Assembly: GCF_019977755.1 (NCBI RefSeq)
Contig: NZ_AP025145.1
Span: forward strand, 2,046,001 to 2,110,000
Reading direction: 5' to 3'
DNA length: 64,000 nucleotides
Source of the DNA: Vibrio penaeicida
GTDB taxonomy: Bacteria; Pseudomonadota; Gammaproteobacteria; Enterobacterales; Vibrionaceae
A program made the translations under genes and the position numbers. The notes below the pieces were generated by a model. That model worked only from the letters and a program-made list of their open reading frames with translations. It ran no database searches and was not told the origin of the DNA. Numbering within the stretch: position 1 is the stretch's first letter; each line of letters opens with the position of its first letter. Shown here piece by piece: positions 34,526 to 43,913 of the stretch.

Positions 34526-35611
34526 TTACTTAATTCCCAATTCTTTACAGCCCGCTAGGTAGCGACCAGTACAAACGTCATCAGCAGAGGCAATACCGGA
34601 ATCAAAAATGATCTTTTTGATGTTGCCGCGTGTGACCACTTCAGGGACAAATAGCTCAGATGGCGTGTTGTAGAGTGTTGTTTTGGCTTTCGGTGTTTCG
34701 CCGTTCAACATGGATACCGCGACTTTTGCTGCCGCTGCCGCCACAATTTCAGAAGGTTTGGAGATGGTGTTGTATTGATCGCCAGAAATGATCAATTGAA
34801 GCGCTGCCAATGTCGCGTCGTTCCCCGTAACAGGTGGTACAGGATCGACCCCCGCTGCTTTAAACGCGGCTATCGCACCGCCTCCGGTGCCGTCATTCGC
34901 CGCAACAACACCAATGATTTTCGAACCAAAACGGTTAATTTGACCACTTGCCCAAGACTGCGCTTTTGGTGGTGCCCAATTTGGTGTCGCGTATTCAGCT
35001 AACGTGCTGTATTCACTGCCGTCTAGCCCTTGATCGATCCCATCTCGGATAAGACCCGCTGCAGCATCCGTCGGTGAGCCATTAATTTGCAATATACCGC
35101 CTGAATCTTTCGACACTTTATTGATTCGTAAATGCTCAACCAAGCTATCGGCAATGGCTTTACCTATGCCTTGATTGTCGAACGAAACATAGTAGTCCGC
35201 GGCTCTATCTGGGATTGGTCTATCATACGCAATGACCTTTATTCCTTGGCTTTGCGCCAACCCAACTAATGATGCAGCGGCGCTTGAGTCCACCGGATCC
35301 AATACAATCACTTTTGCATCTTGGGTAATCACAGAGTTGAACTGCTGCTGTTGCAACGCAACATCCGCATTCGCATTTTGGTAGATCACTTTACAATCTG
35401 AACAGAGCTCGCTCATCGCCGCCTTAAAGCCGGGATAATCATGCTCTTCATAGCGAGTTGAGGCTTGGTCGGGCATAAGAAATGCAACCAGAGGGGCAGC
35501 AATACTTTGCGCAGATACCGCACCTAAAGAGACAAACAACGCGGCTGAAACACTCAGTTTGCTTGCCGATTTCAGCTTGCTCGCTAACAGTTTCGTGGCT
35601 AAGGATTTCAT
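34526..35611 (-). CDS. Periplasmic sugar-binding protein (RbsB-like) of the pentitol-type ABC importer
   Basis: 361 residues. Signal peptide ending near IAA-P, preceded by an unusually long hydrophilic start (MKSLATKLLASKLKSASKL). Binding fold: VAFLMPDQASTRYEEHDYPGFKAAM, VIVLDPVDSSAAASLVGLAQSQGIKVIAYDRPI, GVVAANDGTGGGAIAAFKAAG, PPVTGNDATLAALQLIISGDQYNTI. It contains four Cys, including VCTGRYLAGC near the end. GGAG 8 bases before the ATG. First gene after the regulator; expected ligand is a pentose or pentitol. Confidence 0.9.
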   Translation of the reverse strand: MKSLATKLLASKLKSASKLSVSAALFVSLGAVSAQSIAAPLVAFLMPDQASTRYEEHDYPGFKAAMSELCSDCKVIYQNANADVALQQQQFNSVITQDAKVIVLDPVDSSAAASLVGLAQSQGIKVIAYDRPIPDRAADYYVSFDNQGIGKAIADSLVEHLRINKVSKDSGGILQINGSPTDAAAGLIRDGIDQGLDGSEYSTLAEYATPNWAPPKAQSWASGQINRFGSKIIGVVAANDGTGGGAIAAFKAAGVDPVPPVTGNDATLAALQLIISGDQYNTISKPSEIVAAAAAKVAVSMLNGETPKAKTTLYNTPSELFVPEVVTRGNIKKIIFDSGIASADDVCTGRYLAGCKELGIK

Positions 35612-35730
35612 AGTTAATACTCCATTTAAGATATGTCAGGTACAGCTGTACCCTCAGCAGCCGTCCGACAGCCGCTGTTCCTTTATCCCTCCACCGTATT
35701 GCTTTTAAAACTTGGGTATACTAAAGTGCA

Positions 35731-35785
35731 AAAGTCTTCTGTTTGCTGCAACAAACAAAGACTTTAGAACTGTCCTAAGTTCTAA
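35731..35785. promoter_or_regulatory. Inverted repeats upstream of the binding-protein gene, candidate LacI operators
   Basis: AAAGTCTT (35731) pairs with AAGACTTT (35758) around an inner, slightly off-centre GTTTG/CAAAC. Next to it, TTAGAACT and AGTTCTAA (35764-35785) form a perfect 8-base dyad with a 6-base gap. Both lie 120-180 bases before the operon start and beside the LacI gene. Confidence 0.45.
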
Positions 35786-35900
35786 CAACCAGCGAAAGTG
35801 TAGGGTCGATTTTCTTTGGTAAAGTCTATTTCCATGTAAGTTTGTTCTACATTTTCGTTCCTTCTTTCTGCTTTTATTTGATCATTACTACTCATTTAAA

Positions 35901-35960
35901 TTACTCAGATTCGCTTTAAATACCCGAGATTTGCGTTAAATCACCGAGATTCACTTTAAA
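35901..35960. repeat. Three 20-bp tandem repeats downstream of the LacI gene
   Basis: Units at 35901, 35921 and 35941 share the consensus TACYCGAGATTCGCTTTAAA with 2-4 differences each; a fourth partial unit (ending ATTTAAA) precedes them. They lie between the LacI stop and the operon promoter region. The rest of the gap (35612-35988) has no gene. Confidence 0.7.
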
Positions 35961-35988
35961 TACCAGTGTATTTAGGTGGCACATTCGA

Positions 35989-37020
35989 TCATTTTTCTGT
36001 CGTAAAATTCAATACCGACGCTCGCTCTATCAATTCAGCTTCTAATACCGTTGATAGCTTCACGTTTTGCTCGGCATCTCCGTTGATTCTCAACATCAAC
36101 CTATCCCACGCGTGTTTGGCGATTGCTTCAACAGGCTGACGCACCGCCGTTAAACTTACGCTTCTTGCCGACATCCAAGCATAATCATCGAATACCAGTA
36201 GCGAAATATCCTCTCCTACCTTGATGTTGCGTTCTGCCAAGGCAGTGAGCGTACTGAGGGTAGTCACGTTGGTGAGAGAAAAAATGGCAGTTGGGTGAGA
36301 GTTTGCGTCTAACCACTCCCCGACTTTTACGGCTCCGGCATCAAGGTCGGCGCCAATTTCAATAACATCATGAGTCGCGCTATTTGTATTTTCTAGCAGA
36401 GCCGCAACAGCTTGTTTTCCACCTTCAACACGTTCATTTATTGGAGGAAAAGACAGATCGGATGCGATGGTCAGAATTTTCTCATGCCCTGCCTCTAGTA
36501 AGTAACGACACGCCATTTCACCAGAGTCTCGATTATTAATGGTGATGGAATCGAGTGCCGATTCATCTACTGCGACACGGTCTACCAGCACAACGGGGCA
36601 AGCATCGGCTTTATCGATCAATATTTGTGGAAGGTTTCCCGAGCATGGGACCACAATCATCCCCGCTGGGTGCCAGCTCAACAATGTCCGAATACGCGAT
36701 TGTTCAATATCCGTTTGGTCATGAGCACTTGCGACAATCACGTCGTAGCCTTGCTCGTAAGCGAAACTTTCCAATAAGGTCACTATGGTGGCAAAAAATG
36801 TATCGGTAATGTTCGGAACCAGTACAGTAACCACTTTGTTGTGCTGGGAGCGTAACTGAGATGCCACTCGGTTTACTTGATACCCCAGCGACTCCGCAGC
36901 GTTTTGAACACGCTCTTTAAGATCCTTGTTAACGGGTTTCTTTCCAGAAAACACGTTAGAGACTGTCGCTGTAGAGACTCCCGCCAGTTTTGCCACTTCT
37001 CGAATTGAAGGTTTCTTCAT
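35989..37020 (-). CDS. LacI-family regulator of the pentitol-type operon
   Basis: 343 residues. HTH and hinge: SIREVAKLAGVSTATVSNVFSGKKPVNKDLKERVQNAAESLGY. Effector domain: VTVLVPNITDTFFATIVTLLES, GMIVVPCSGNLPQ, DSITINNRDSGEMACRYLLEAGHEKI, ISLLVFDDYAWMSARSVSLTAVRQPVEAI. Transcribed in the same direction as the ABC operon, 377 bases upstream, and the natural repressor for the dyads found there. Confidence 0.9.
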   Translation of the reverse strand: MKKPSIREVAKLAGVSTATVSNVFSGKKPVNKDLKERVQNAAESLGYQVNRVASQLRSQHNKVVTVLVPNITDTFFATIVTLLESFAYEQGYDVIVASAHDQTDIEQSRIRTLLSWHPAGMIVVPCSGNLPQILIDKADACPVVLVDRVAVDESALDSITINNRDSGEMACRYLLEAGHEKILTIASDLSFPPINERVEGGKQAVAALLENTNSATHDVIEIGADLDAGAVKVGEWLDANSHPTAIFSLTNVTTLSTLTALAERNIKVGEDISLLVFDDYAWMSARSVSLTAVRQPVEAIAKHAWDRLMLRINGDAEQNVKLSTVLEAELIERASVLNFTTEK

Positions 37021-37297
37021 GCAACTACAGCCCTTATTTACTAATCGAAGCCTTTATTTATCTACTGTAAAACGTTTAACTCAAATTACGTTACTGAATA
37101 AATGGTCAATAATCAAGCGCGTTGTTGATAATTTGTTCAGTAAGATTTAAAGGATTGTTAAAAGAGACATGACGTACTCAAGTCTTGAGCTCAAAAGAAA
37201 GAAAACACTTACTTTGCCCACCAGCAAATCGATTGCATTCCCGCTTTCAACAGATTTCGTTATCAACATTCCATTTTTGAGAAAATTTAGGATTTTT

Positions 37298-37313
37298 TGT
37301 GACAAAGCTCTCA
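37298..37313. promoter_or_regulatory. CRP-like site upstream of deoD
   Basis: TGTGA-N6-TCTCA matches the CRP core at 9 of 10 positions. It lies about 120 bases before deoD. Nucleoside catabolic genes are classically CRP/CytR-controlled. The gap 37021-37434 has no gene. Confidence 0.5.
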
Positions 37314-37371
37314 AGGGATGACTACTCGCAGGGCTAGTATTGCTGTCAAGAAGTAACCCCTGTTCAACAGA

Positions 37372-37412
37372 TTTGGTAATTGTTTTCGCATCAATTCCTG
37401 CGAATTACCAAA
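37372..37412 (+). promoter_or_regulatory. Structured leader hairpin just upstream of the deoD ribosome site
   Basis: TTTGGTAATT (37372-37381) and AATTACCAAA (37403-37412) form a perfect 10-base stem. Inside it CGCA/TGCG continues the helix after a 5-base bulge. It ends 8 bases before the GGAGAG ribosome site. It could shield the mRNA or modulate translation; it does not match a riboswitch I know. Confidence 0.55.
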
Positions 37413-37434
37413 ACTCACTTTGGAGAGTATCACT

Positions 37435-38145
37435 ATGGCAACCCCACACATCAACGCACAAGCAGGCGATTTCGCAGAAACGGTTCTAATGCCGGGCGAC
37501 CCGTTACGCGCTAAGTTCATTGCTGAAAACTTCCTAGAAGATGCAAAGCAAGTTTGTGATGTACGAAACATGTTTGGTTTTACTGGTACTTATAAAGGTA
37601 AAAAAGTATCGGTAATGGGCCATGGAATGGGTATTCCTTCTGCTTGTATCTACACCCACGAGTTGATTTCTGAATACGGTGTGAAAAACATTATCCGTAT
37701 CGGTAGCTGCGGTGCAGTAAAAGATGATGTGAACCTAATGGACGTGGTTATCGGTATGGGCGCTTCTACCGACTCAAAAGTAAACCGCATTCGTTTTGCA
37801 AACCACGACTTTGCAGCCGTTGCTGACTACGGACTATTGGAAGAAGCGGTTAAACAAGCGCGCGCGAACAATGTTCCAGTAAAAGTGGGTAACGTATTTT
37901 CTGCCGACCTTTTCTACACACCAGAAGCCGATATTTTCGAAAAAATGGAAAAGCTAGGCATCTTAGGCGTGGATATGGAAGCGGCGGGAATTTATGGTGT
38001 CGCGGCGGAGCTTGGTGCTAAAGCGCTGACCATATTAACCGTATCTGACCACATCATTCGCGGTGAGAAGCTTTCAGCAGAAGATCGTCAGAAGTCGTTC
38101 AACGACATGATGACCGTTGCGCTAGAAACAGCAATTAACCTGTAA
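37435..38145 (+). CDS. deoD: Purine-nucleoside phosphorylase, DeoD type
   Basis: 236 residues from ATG 37435 (GGAGAG upstream; an in-frame TTG at 37420 lies on the ribosome site and is rejected). Trimeric/hexameric NP-I family: [83 protein letters not shown] with the catalytic Asp. It converts purine nucleosides plus phosphate to free base and (deoxy)ribose-1-phosphate. It is not in a full deo operon here, so it may be a second DeoD copy of the genome. Confidence 0.95.
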   Translation: MATPHINAQAGDFAETVLMPGDPLRAKFIAENFLEDAKQVCDVRNMFGFTGTYKGKKVSVMGHGMGIPSACIYTHELISEYGVKNIIRIGSCGAVKDDVNLMDVVIGMGASTDSKVNRIRFANHDFAAVADYGLLEEAVKQARANNVPVKVGNVFSADLFYTPEADIFEKMEKLGILGVDMEAAGIYGVAAELGAKALTILTVSDHIIRGEKLSAEDRQKSFNDMMTVALETAINL

Positions 38146-38197
38146 TTTATTGCTGCCAGTTTTGCTGGTAGCCCAGTTTATTCCCGAGGGGGCGATC

Positions 38198-39667
38198 GTG
38201 TCAGACGGCAAACTGCCAAAGGATGCAGATGGGTTGCAACTCAACTTTTGTAAAACATTGGCGTGTGACAACTTTGGATTGAGTGATGCAAATCGGTATG
38301 TTTTGCAGCATGCAAACCCTAAACGTCCAGCGATGGTGTGCCGTGAGTGTGGTGCTTTCCCCCCCTTACTTAATAATCGCGAGGTTCTTAACGAACTGAG
38401 CAGGCTTAGAGCCGTGCATAGTGACGGTTTGCCGGCGTGTCGTAACCCCAATTGTGAAAATGCTGGCAAAACCGTCCATACCCACAAACACCTATACCAT
38501 GCCTTCGGTTACAGCGGTGATAGGCAACGCTATCGTTGCAAATGTTGTCAATCGACGTTCGTGGATAAATGGTCTGGCAGCAATGCCAAGATTGAATTCC
38601 AAGAGCACTTACTCGGGTATTTGTTCACTGGCTATTCGGTACGTGAAATCTGCCGTAAGCTCGAAATCAACCCTAAAACGTTCTACGATCACGTGGATCA
38701 AATCGCAAGCCGATGCCGACGTAAGTTAGCGATGTTTGATGCTCGCTGGATGAATCATGCCGAGCAATACCATCTCTCTTCACATTACACAGTACTTCAG
38801 CCACACAGCCAAAATGGCGTATTTTGGATAGTCACCACTGATGCTGACTCAGGCTATGTGCTGTCACAACACGTCAACTACTCGTTTGATGAAGAGCCGC
38901 AAGGCAATATTGATCACAACCCCTATCAAGTCCCTGCTAGGTTTGTTTCTAAAGAATACCAACCAGAGTCTTTTGAGGCCGTCACTCGCCGCGCAAGCTC
39001 ACTACGTGAAAAAATCGACAACAAGTACCAAGAAATTTTAGCGCGCGGTAACGTAGAAGACCCGATGGGAAATCTACTGAAATTCAATTATCCGTCGAAA
39101 GGCGCATTGATTCGCCCTCCTTACACCTCGTATGCACACTACCTGCACGTTTTAAATATGTGTGAGGATGAAAAACGCGTGTCGATATTTATGCCGCAAG
39201 ACCCAATTTTGCGCTCAGCAGCGTTGTCGGTTTGTCTACCGAGAATACAGCGCCATAATATTGACTTGATGTACGTAGAAGAAGACAGCAGCGAACAAGA
39301 AGGCACGATTGCTCAAAAAATTGACATCGTCCATATGGGATGGTGGCGCGATCGGTGGGCAATTCAAAATAACGACAGTCGCGCAAAAGGCATTTGTTAT
39401 CTAGCCGGCGATAATGCCGATCACCAACACTGGCTAAACCTTGCTACCACTACGCAAACGCAATATTACCAGCAACGTTTTCAACTATTATTTGAAAGCT
39501 TCATTAACGAACCTCGCCGCAAATTACGCCCAGGTGGTTTGCTTCCTTTGTTGGACATTTTCCGTGCTTGGCACAATTTGTGCTACCAAGACAAGAACGG
39601 TATGACGCCAGCACAGCTTCTTAGACTGGCAGACAAACCTCTTACATTACGAACTTTGTTGTCCTGA
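38198..39667 (+). CDS. Zinc-ribbon/HTH protein resembling an IS1-type transposase front end, function unknown
   Basis: 489 residues from a GTG at 38198, chosen because GAGGGGG lies 5 bases upstream; the frame is open back to 38150. Four cysteine pairs: CKTLACDNFG, CRECGAFPP, CRNPNCENAGK and YRCKCCQSTF, the last followed by a helix-turn-helix (GYSVREICRKLEINPKTFYDHVDQI), an arrangement like InsA of IS1. The C-terminal 300 residues (VFWIVTTDADSGYVLSQHVNY, IDIVHMGWWRDRW) recall a transposase-like core, but no intact DDE triad is obvious to me and no terminal repeats are seen. It starts 52 bases after deoD and may be co-transcribed. Probably a fixed chromosomal gene. Confidence 0.65.
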   Translation: MSDGKLPKDADGLQLNFCKTLACDNFGLSDANRYVLQHANPKRPAMVCRECGAFPPLLNNREVLNELSRLRAVHSDGLPACRNPNCENAGKTVHTHKHLYHAFGYSGDRQRYRCKCCQSTFVDKWSGSNAKIEFQEHLLGYLFTGYSVREICRKLEINPKTFYDHVDQIASRCRRKLAMFDARWMNHAEQYHLSSHYTVLQPHSQNGVFWIVTTDADSGYVLSQHVNYSFDEEPQGNIDHNPYQVPARFVSKEYQPESFEAVTRRASSLREKIDNKYQEILARGNVEDPMGNLLKFNYPSKGALIRPPYTSYAHYLHVLNMCEDEKRVSIFMPQDPILRSAALSVCLPRIQRHNIDLMYVEEDSSEQEGTIAQKIDIVHMGWWRDRWAIQNNDSRAKGICYLAGDNADHQHWLNLATTTQTQYYQQRFQLLFESFINEPRRKLRPGGLLPLLDIFRAWHNLCYQDKNGMTPAQLLRLADKPLTLRTLLS

Positions 39668-39847
39668 TTTGGATAATCAGTGAAAATCTGACACATTTAT
39701 CAGTGAGATAAACGGTAAACTGCCACAAATGTTGTACTTCATTGAGAAAATGTGGCTATTATCATTGTATTGGTAGTGCCATTCTTATTGAGCGCACAAT
39801 ATAATAACAAAGTTGAAACTAAGACACGTAACTGCTTGGACTAAACA

Positions 39848-41347
39848 TTGGATAAAGCCCAGATATTAATTGAGAATGAGCTAGAGCAACTACGCGCTCG
39901 AATTGAAAGTGAACCCGAAGGGGTATTGCTGCAGGCGAAACAATGTTTGGCTCGTGCAGAGCAAATCCTCTATCACGAAGGGGTTATCCAAGCGTACATC
40001 GTGATTTCACGTTGCCACTGGAGCTTAATGAGCTACCAGAAAGGCATGAAGGCAATCAAAGAAGCGCTAACGGGTCAAAACCGATTAGACAACGATAACT
40101 ATCTCCCTGAAATTCTCCACATTCATGCCCTACAATTTTGGGGGCAAGCCAAATATTATTCCGCCCAGCAATATTGGATCAACGCACTAGAGCAGTCAGC
40201 CTTAGTTGGTGAATCCACTATTGAAATTGAATCTCTTATCGGATTAGGCAATGTCTGGCGAATTACTGAAGACATTCATCTCGCAAAATCAACCCATGAA
40301 CTGGCCGTTAAAGTGGCGAACAACGCTCGTATTGACTGGCTGGAAGGAAAAGCGAGAATCTTGCTGGCATGGGATTACTACCTACTGAACAATTACGTTG
40401 AAATGCTCTCGGTATTGGATGGCGCAGAAGAGGCTCTAAAATACCACCAAGACCCAACTTGGCGGGCCGAAATATGCGATTTCCGTGGGTTGGCGCTGAT
40501 TGGTTTAGAACGTTTAGAAGACGCCGAAAGCTCAACAATGGAAGCGCACACGCTTGCCGTAAAGCACGACTTGACTTGGATGAAAGCGCACTCATTTATT
40601 AGCCGCGCCAGGTTAGAGCTGATACGTAAAGACTTCAAAATTGCAGGGGAGCTTTTACAGCAAGCTGAAGAAGCCGCGAAACCATTCGATAATGGCGAAT
40701 TGCTGTCTCAAATATGTTTTCAGCAATCGGTCGTCGCTGAAGAAAGCGCTGATTTTGAGCAAGCCCTTCAAGCATTTAAAAAATACCGTCGCTATTCCAT
40801 TCATATGCTAAAAGAGCAAACGAATCGACTGGGTATGGACAAAGCGCGAGGCTCGAAAAGGCAGCTCGAACAACGTGCACGTAAATTAATTAATCGCATT
40901 CGTGGGCAAATCGAATTTAACCGCGAAAAACGCTTTTCTAATGTCGTGTCTGAAACCTACTGGTGGGAACAAATGGTTCTGTTTAAGTCAGAGCTGAAAA
41001 AGTCCAATCACGCGGTCATTATGATTCAGCACGAAGACAGTAATTACTTAGAAATCTGTATTGAGCTTGCCCATTGTTTATGTGGAAGGAGTGACTTGAT
41101 TTCTCAACTCGATGAATCTCGTGTTGGCATGCTAATTTCTGAGAAAGGTGATGAAGCCAATAAGCTGTTTGATGTCGTCAGCCAGATGATTTCTATGTAC
41201 CCATGGGATCGTCGGGGCTTAAAAGGCGAATCACCAAAAACGTCACTGCATGATATTTTGACGTTCCCATTCACGCTCGATCAACTGGTCGAAAAATCCA
41301 CTGAAACGGAGCATGCTAATGGAAGCGTTACTAAGCAAAGTCTCTGA
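39848..41347 (+). CDS. TPR protein with an apparent GGDEF-relic C-terminus
   Basis: 499 residues. Residues 1-330 are TPR-like helices (AKSTHELAVKVANNARI, LEDAESSTMEAHTLAVKHDL, EQALQAFKKYRRYSIHML). After a charged coiled segment (about 330-365), residues about 370-460 follow the secondary-structure order of a GGDEF domain (WWEQMVLFKSEL, HAVIMIQHED, LISQLDESRVGMLISEKGDEAN), with DESRV where GGDEF should be and no metal or GTP residues. The start is a TTG directly after an in-frame stop, with a weak ribosome site. Its end overlaps the next gene, an intact TPR-GGDEF protein, by about 30 bases. Confidence 0.65.
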   Translation: MDKAQILIENELEQLRARIESEPEGVLLQAKQCLARAEQILYHEGVIQAYIVISRCHWSLMSYQKGMKAIKEALTGQNRLDNDNYLPEILHIHALQFWGQAKYYSAQQYWINALEQSALVGESTIEIESLIGLGNVWRITEDIHLAKSTHELAVKVANNARIDWLEGKARILLAWDYYLLNNYVEMLSVLDGAEEALKYHQDPTWRAEICDFRGLALIGLERLEDAESSTMEAHTLAVKHDLTWMKAHSFISRARLELIRKDFKIAGELLQQAEEAAKPFDNGELLSQICFQQSVVAEESADFEQALQAFKKYRRYSIHMLKEQTNRLGMDKARGSKRQLEQRARKLINRIRGQIEFNREKRFSNVVSETYWWEQMVLFKSELKKSNHAVIMIQHEDSNYLEICIELAHCLCGRSDLISQLDESRVGMLISEKGDEANKLFDVVSQMISMYPWDRRGLKGESPKTSLHDILTFPFTLDQLVEKSTETEHANGSVTKQSL

Positions 41348-42902
41348 GGCTGGGTTGGATCCGGCTTCCGTTACGGGTGAAGATGCCATCATTTTTTGGG
41401 ATCACGTTCGTCAGCACATCGCGACAACAAACCTTGAACGCTCGCATTGCTTTTTGATCAGCTCCGAGTATAGAGCGAAGCTAAACCAACCCAAAGCCAG
41501 TTTGGATGAACTCCGTGAGGCAGTTGCCTTACTGTCACTTCCTCGAGATGTCGAAGACATTCTTACCATTAAAGCCGCTTTGTCTGATCGCCTTTATGAA
41601 AATGGGGACTACGCCCTCTCTTTGAAAGAGTGTGTGGAATTATCGAATATTTCCGTCGAGTTTGGTCATATTGATTACTATGTAATTGCCGTACTCGGCA
41701 TGGGTAATTTGTGTGACGCCTACGGCGACCATGCTCGGGCGCTCAAGTATTACCAAAAAATCAATGGCATAGACCACGCCATCAGTAGCCGTTCGCTGCG
41801 TTTAAGATGCAAGCTGTATACGGTATCTTGCCTAATCTCATTAGGTCGTGTTGCGAATGCCAACGAACTGCTTAAAGAATGTGAAGAACTCAGTATTCTG
41901 GTTTCTGACAAGGTACTGGCCGGGCAAATCATTCTTTACCAAGCACGAATTCTTCGGAAACAGAAGCTGTACCACGAAGCGTTAGAAGTTTTGGCCAAGG
42001 CGCGTTATTCGTTAAACAACGTTAGTGCTTACTGGCTTTCAAATATGATGCGTCTGGAGCTGGCCAGAAGCTTGAACGCTATCGGAAGAACAGATCTTGC
42101 AGAATACACACTCAATTCTGCGGTCAAGCGCATCAAACTGAATAACTCCCCCGTATTGCTGAAAAGCTTGTATGAATCACTCAGCGATGTGTTTGCGTCG
42201 CAAAAAGATTTCAAGCAAGCCCTCGCCTTCGAAAAGAAAGCGTTCAGAATTGGGACGGATTTGGTCAAAAATATCCCAATCAGTGACTTGGCAGGTTTCC
42301 AGCTTCGTCGCTTATCTCGCTTTGAACTCCAGCTTAAATTGATTCTTTCAGAGCAAGAAAACAAAGAATTAAAAGAGACCACTGAAACTCAGAAAGACAA
42401 AGTGGCGCAATTGCAGCAAGACGTCTTTACCGATCCATTAACCAGCTTGCACAACCGACGCTGGCTCGATGTGAAGCTCAAAGATCTCCTGCTGCATGAA
42501 ACCCCATTCACTTTGATGGTCATCGATATTGATCACTTTAAATCGATCAATGATGAACTTAGCCACTTAGTCGGCGACAAAGCCATTGTGAATGTATCTC
42601 ATGAATTGGCTGCGCACTTCCGATTCCGCGGCGCGTCTTGTGTACGATTTGGGGGTGAAGAATTCTTGGTGATCCTTGAAAATACCAATGTCGACCAAGC
42701 CGTGTTGCATGCCGAGCACTATCGAGAGCGTATTTTCCAGTTCGGCTGGCACGATATATTGGGTGAACGTGGGCTAACAGTGAGCGTAGGCGTCACCAAC
42801 CACAGAGAAGGTGAAAACACACAACGTACCTTCTACCGCGCGGATAAAGCGCTGTATCGAGCCAAAGCGAAAGGTCGAAACCAAGTCTGCTACGAGGTTT
42901 AA
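41319..42902 (+). CDS. TPR-containing diguanylate cyclase (GGDEF)
   Basis: About 527 residues; ATG 41319 is 7 bases from CGGAG, better than ATG 41313. Residues 1-330 contain several TPRs (DHARALKYYQKING, HEALEVLAKARYSL, KQALAFEKKAFRIG). A coiled coil (QENKELKETTETQKDKVAQLQQ) links to a GGDEF domain with DPLTSLHNRRWLD, VIDIDHFKSINDELSHLVGDKA and CVRFGGEEF. No RxxD inhibitory site precedes GGEEF. No membrane segment, so it should be a cytosolic c-di-GMP synthase controlled through its TPR partner, possibly the upstream protein. Confidence 0.88.
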   Translation: MEALLSKVSEAGLDPASVTGEDAIIFWDHVRQHIATTNLERSHCFLISSEYRAKLNQPKASLDELREAVALLSLPRDVEDILTIKAALSDRLYENGDYALSLKECVELSNISVEFGHIDYYVIAVLGMGNLCDAYGDHARALKYYQKINGIDHAISSRSLRLRCKLYTVSCLISLGRVANANELLKECEELSILVSDKVLAGQIILYQARILRKQKLYHEALEVLAKARYSLNNVSAYWLSNMMRLELARSLNAIGRTDLAEYTLNSAVKRIKLNNSPVLLKSLYESLSDVFASQKDFKQALAFEKKAFRIGTDLVKNIPISDLAGFQLRRLSRFELQLKLILSEQENKELKETTETQKDKVAQLQQDVFTDPLTSLHNRRWLDVKLKDLLLHETPFTLMVIDIDHFKSINDELSHLVGDKAIVNVSHELAAHFRFRGASCVRFGGEEFLVILENTNVDQAVLHAEHYRERIFQFGWHDILGERGLTVSVGVTNHREGENTQRTFYRADKALYRAKAKGRNQVCYEV

Positions 42903-42926
42903 TTTCCCAATCAATCTCAGTCACTG

Positions 42927-42961
42927 AAAAGCCATCCTCTATTGATTAGGATGGCTTTTTT
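42927..42961. terminator. Bidirectional intrinsic terminator
   Basis: AAAAGCCATCCT pairs with AGGATGGCTTTT around a 9-base loop, with T runs on both strands. It lies between the convergent GGDEF and DMT genes. Confidence 0.9.
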
Positions 42962-43019
42962 ACATGACCCTATCAGCGCAACGTTGTTTACCCCGATTCA
43001 TTGAGTCATTAAAAATGAA

Positions 43020-43913
43020 TTATAGGAAAAACAATGAAACCCCGCCGACGGCTGCCAACGTACCTATCACGCTGGTAGAAGATACACGCTCGCCATTCCA
43101 TGCATAAATAAACAATATAAACAGCGGGCTGGTTGCAATCAGTGTTTGGGCAATGGCTGGGTTAGCGTTCTTCAGCGCGATTTGTTGAAGCCAAAGTGCT
43201 AAGAATGTTCCAACAAAAATGGCAAGAAGTAACTTTGTGTGCTGCTTACCATTCATCCCTTTCCAATGACGTTTAATGCCAGAGAAAGGTTGAGGTTCCA
43301 ATAGTCGAATCACCATAGCGACAGCTGCAACACCAATGCTCAATCGGATAAGGGCTCCCCATAGTGGTGGTATATCCCCTGCGACTAAGGCGTAGTGGGA
43401 AATAACCACACCACTTGCTTGGCATACGCTCGCCAAAAGCCCAAAACCAATCCCAGCCATTGATGCTTTTTGGTCTGCACTAGAAGGGTTAATAACAACA
43501 AAAGTGACCGCCGCCGTGGTCACAACCACGCCTAGCCAGCTTTGCATACTCAGCTCTGATCCGAGAGCCACTAACGCAAGAACACCCGACAACGGTGGAG
43601 CAAGCGACTCTAACAGTAGAGTCTTGTTTGCCCCGATGCGTTTAAGTGCAGCAAAATAAGCACTGTCACCTATTGCAATACCTACAACACCGGATACCGC
43701 CAAAATAACAAAGTGTCCCGTTTCCATTGACCATCCATCATCAGGCATCGGCATAAACGGGATCACCACCAACATCATGGCAGACGCAATCACACCTTTA
43801 ACAATATTCAATTGCATGGCAGAAAACTGATGGCTGAACTGACCATATATCCATGTTGCTATTGCCCAAACAATTGCAGCCCCAATCGCTGAAGCCTCAC
43901 CAATGTAATCCAC
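43020..43913 (-). CDS. DMT-superfamily (EamA) transporter
   Basis: 297 residues, ten predicted membrane segments in two EamA repeats (ASAIGAAIVWAIATWIYGQFS; GIGFGLLASVCQASGVVISHYAL). Such proteins export amino acids or other small metabolites; the substrate is unknown. The start is GTG at 43913 with AAGGA 6 bases upstream. Confidence 0.85.
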   Translation of the reverse strand: MDYIGEASAIGAAIVWAIATWIYGQFSHQFSAMQLNIVKGVIASAMMLVVIPFMPMPDDGWSMETGHFVILAVSGVVGIAIGDSAYFAALKRIGANKTLLLESLAPPLSGVLALVALGSELSMQSWLGVVVTTAAVTFVVINPSSADQKASMAGIGFGLLASVCQASGVVISHYALVAGDIPPLWGALIRLSIGVAAVAMVIRLLEPQPFSGIKRHWKGMNGKQHTKLLLAIFVGTFLALWLQQIALKNANPAIAQTLIATSPLFILFIYAWNGERVSSTSVIGTLAAVGGVSLFFL

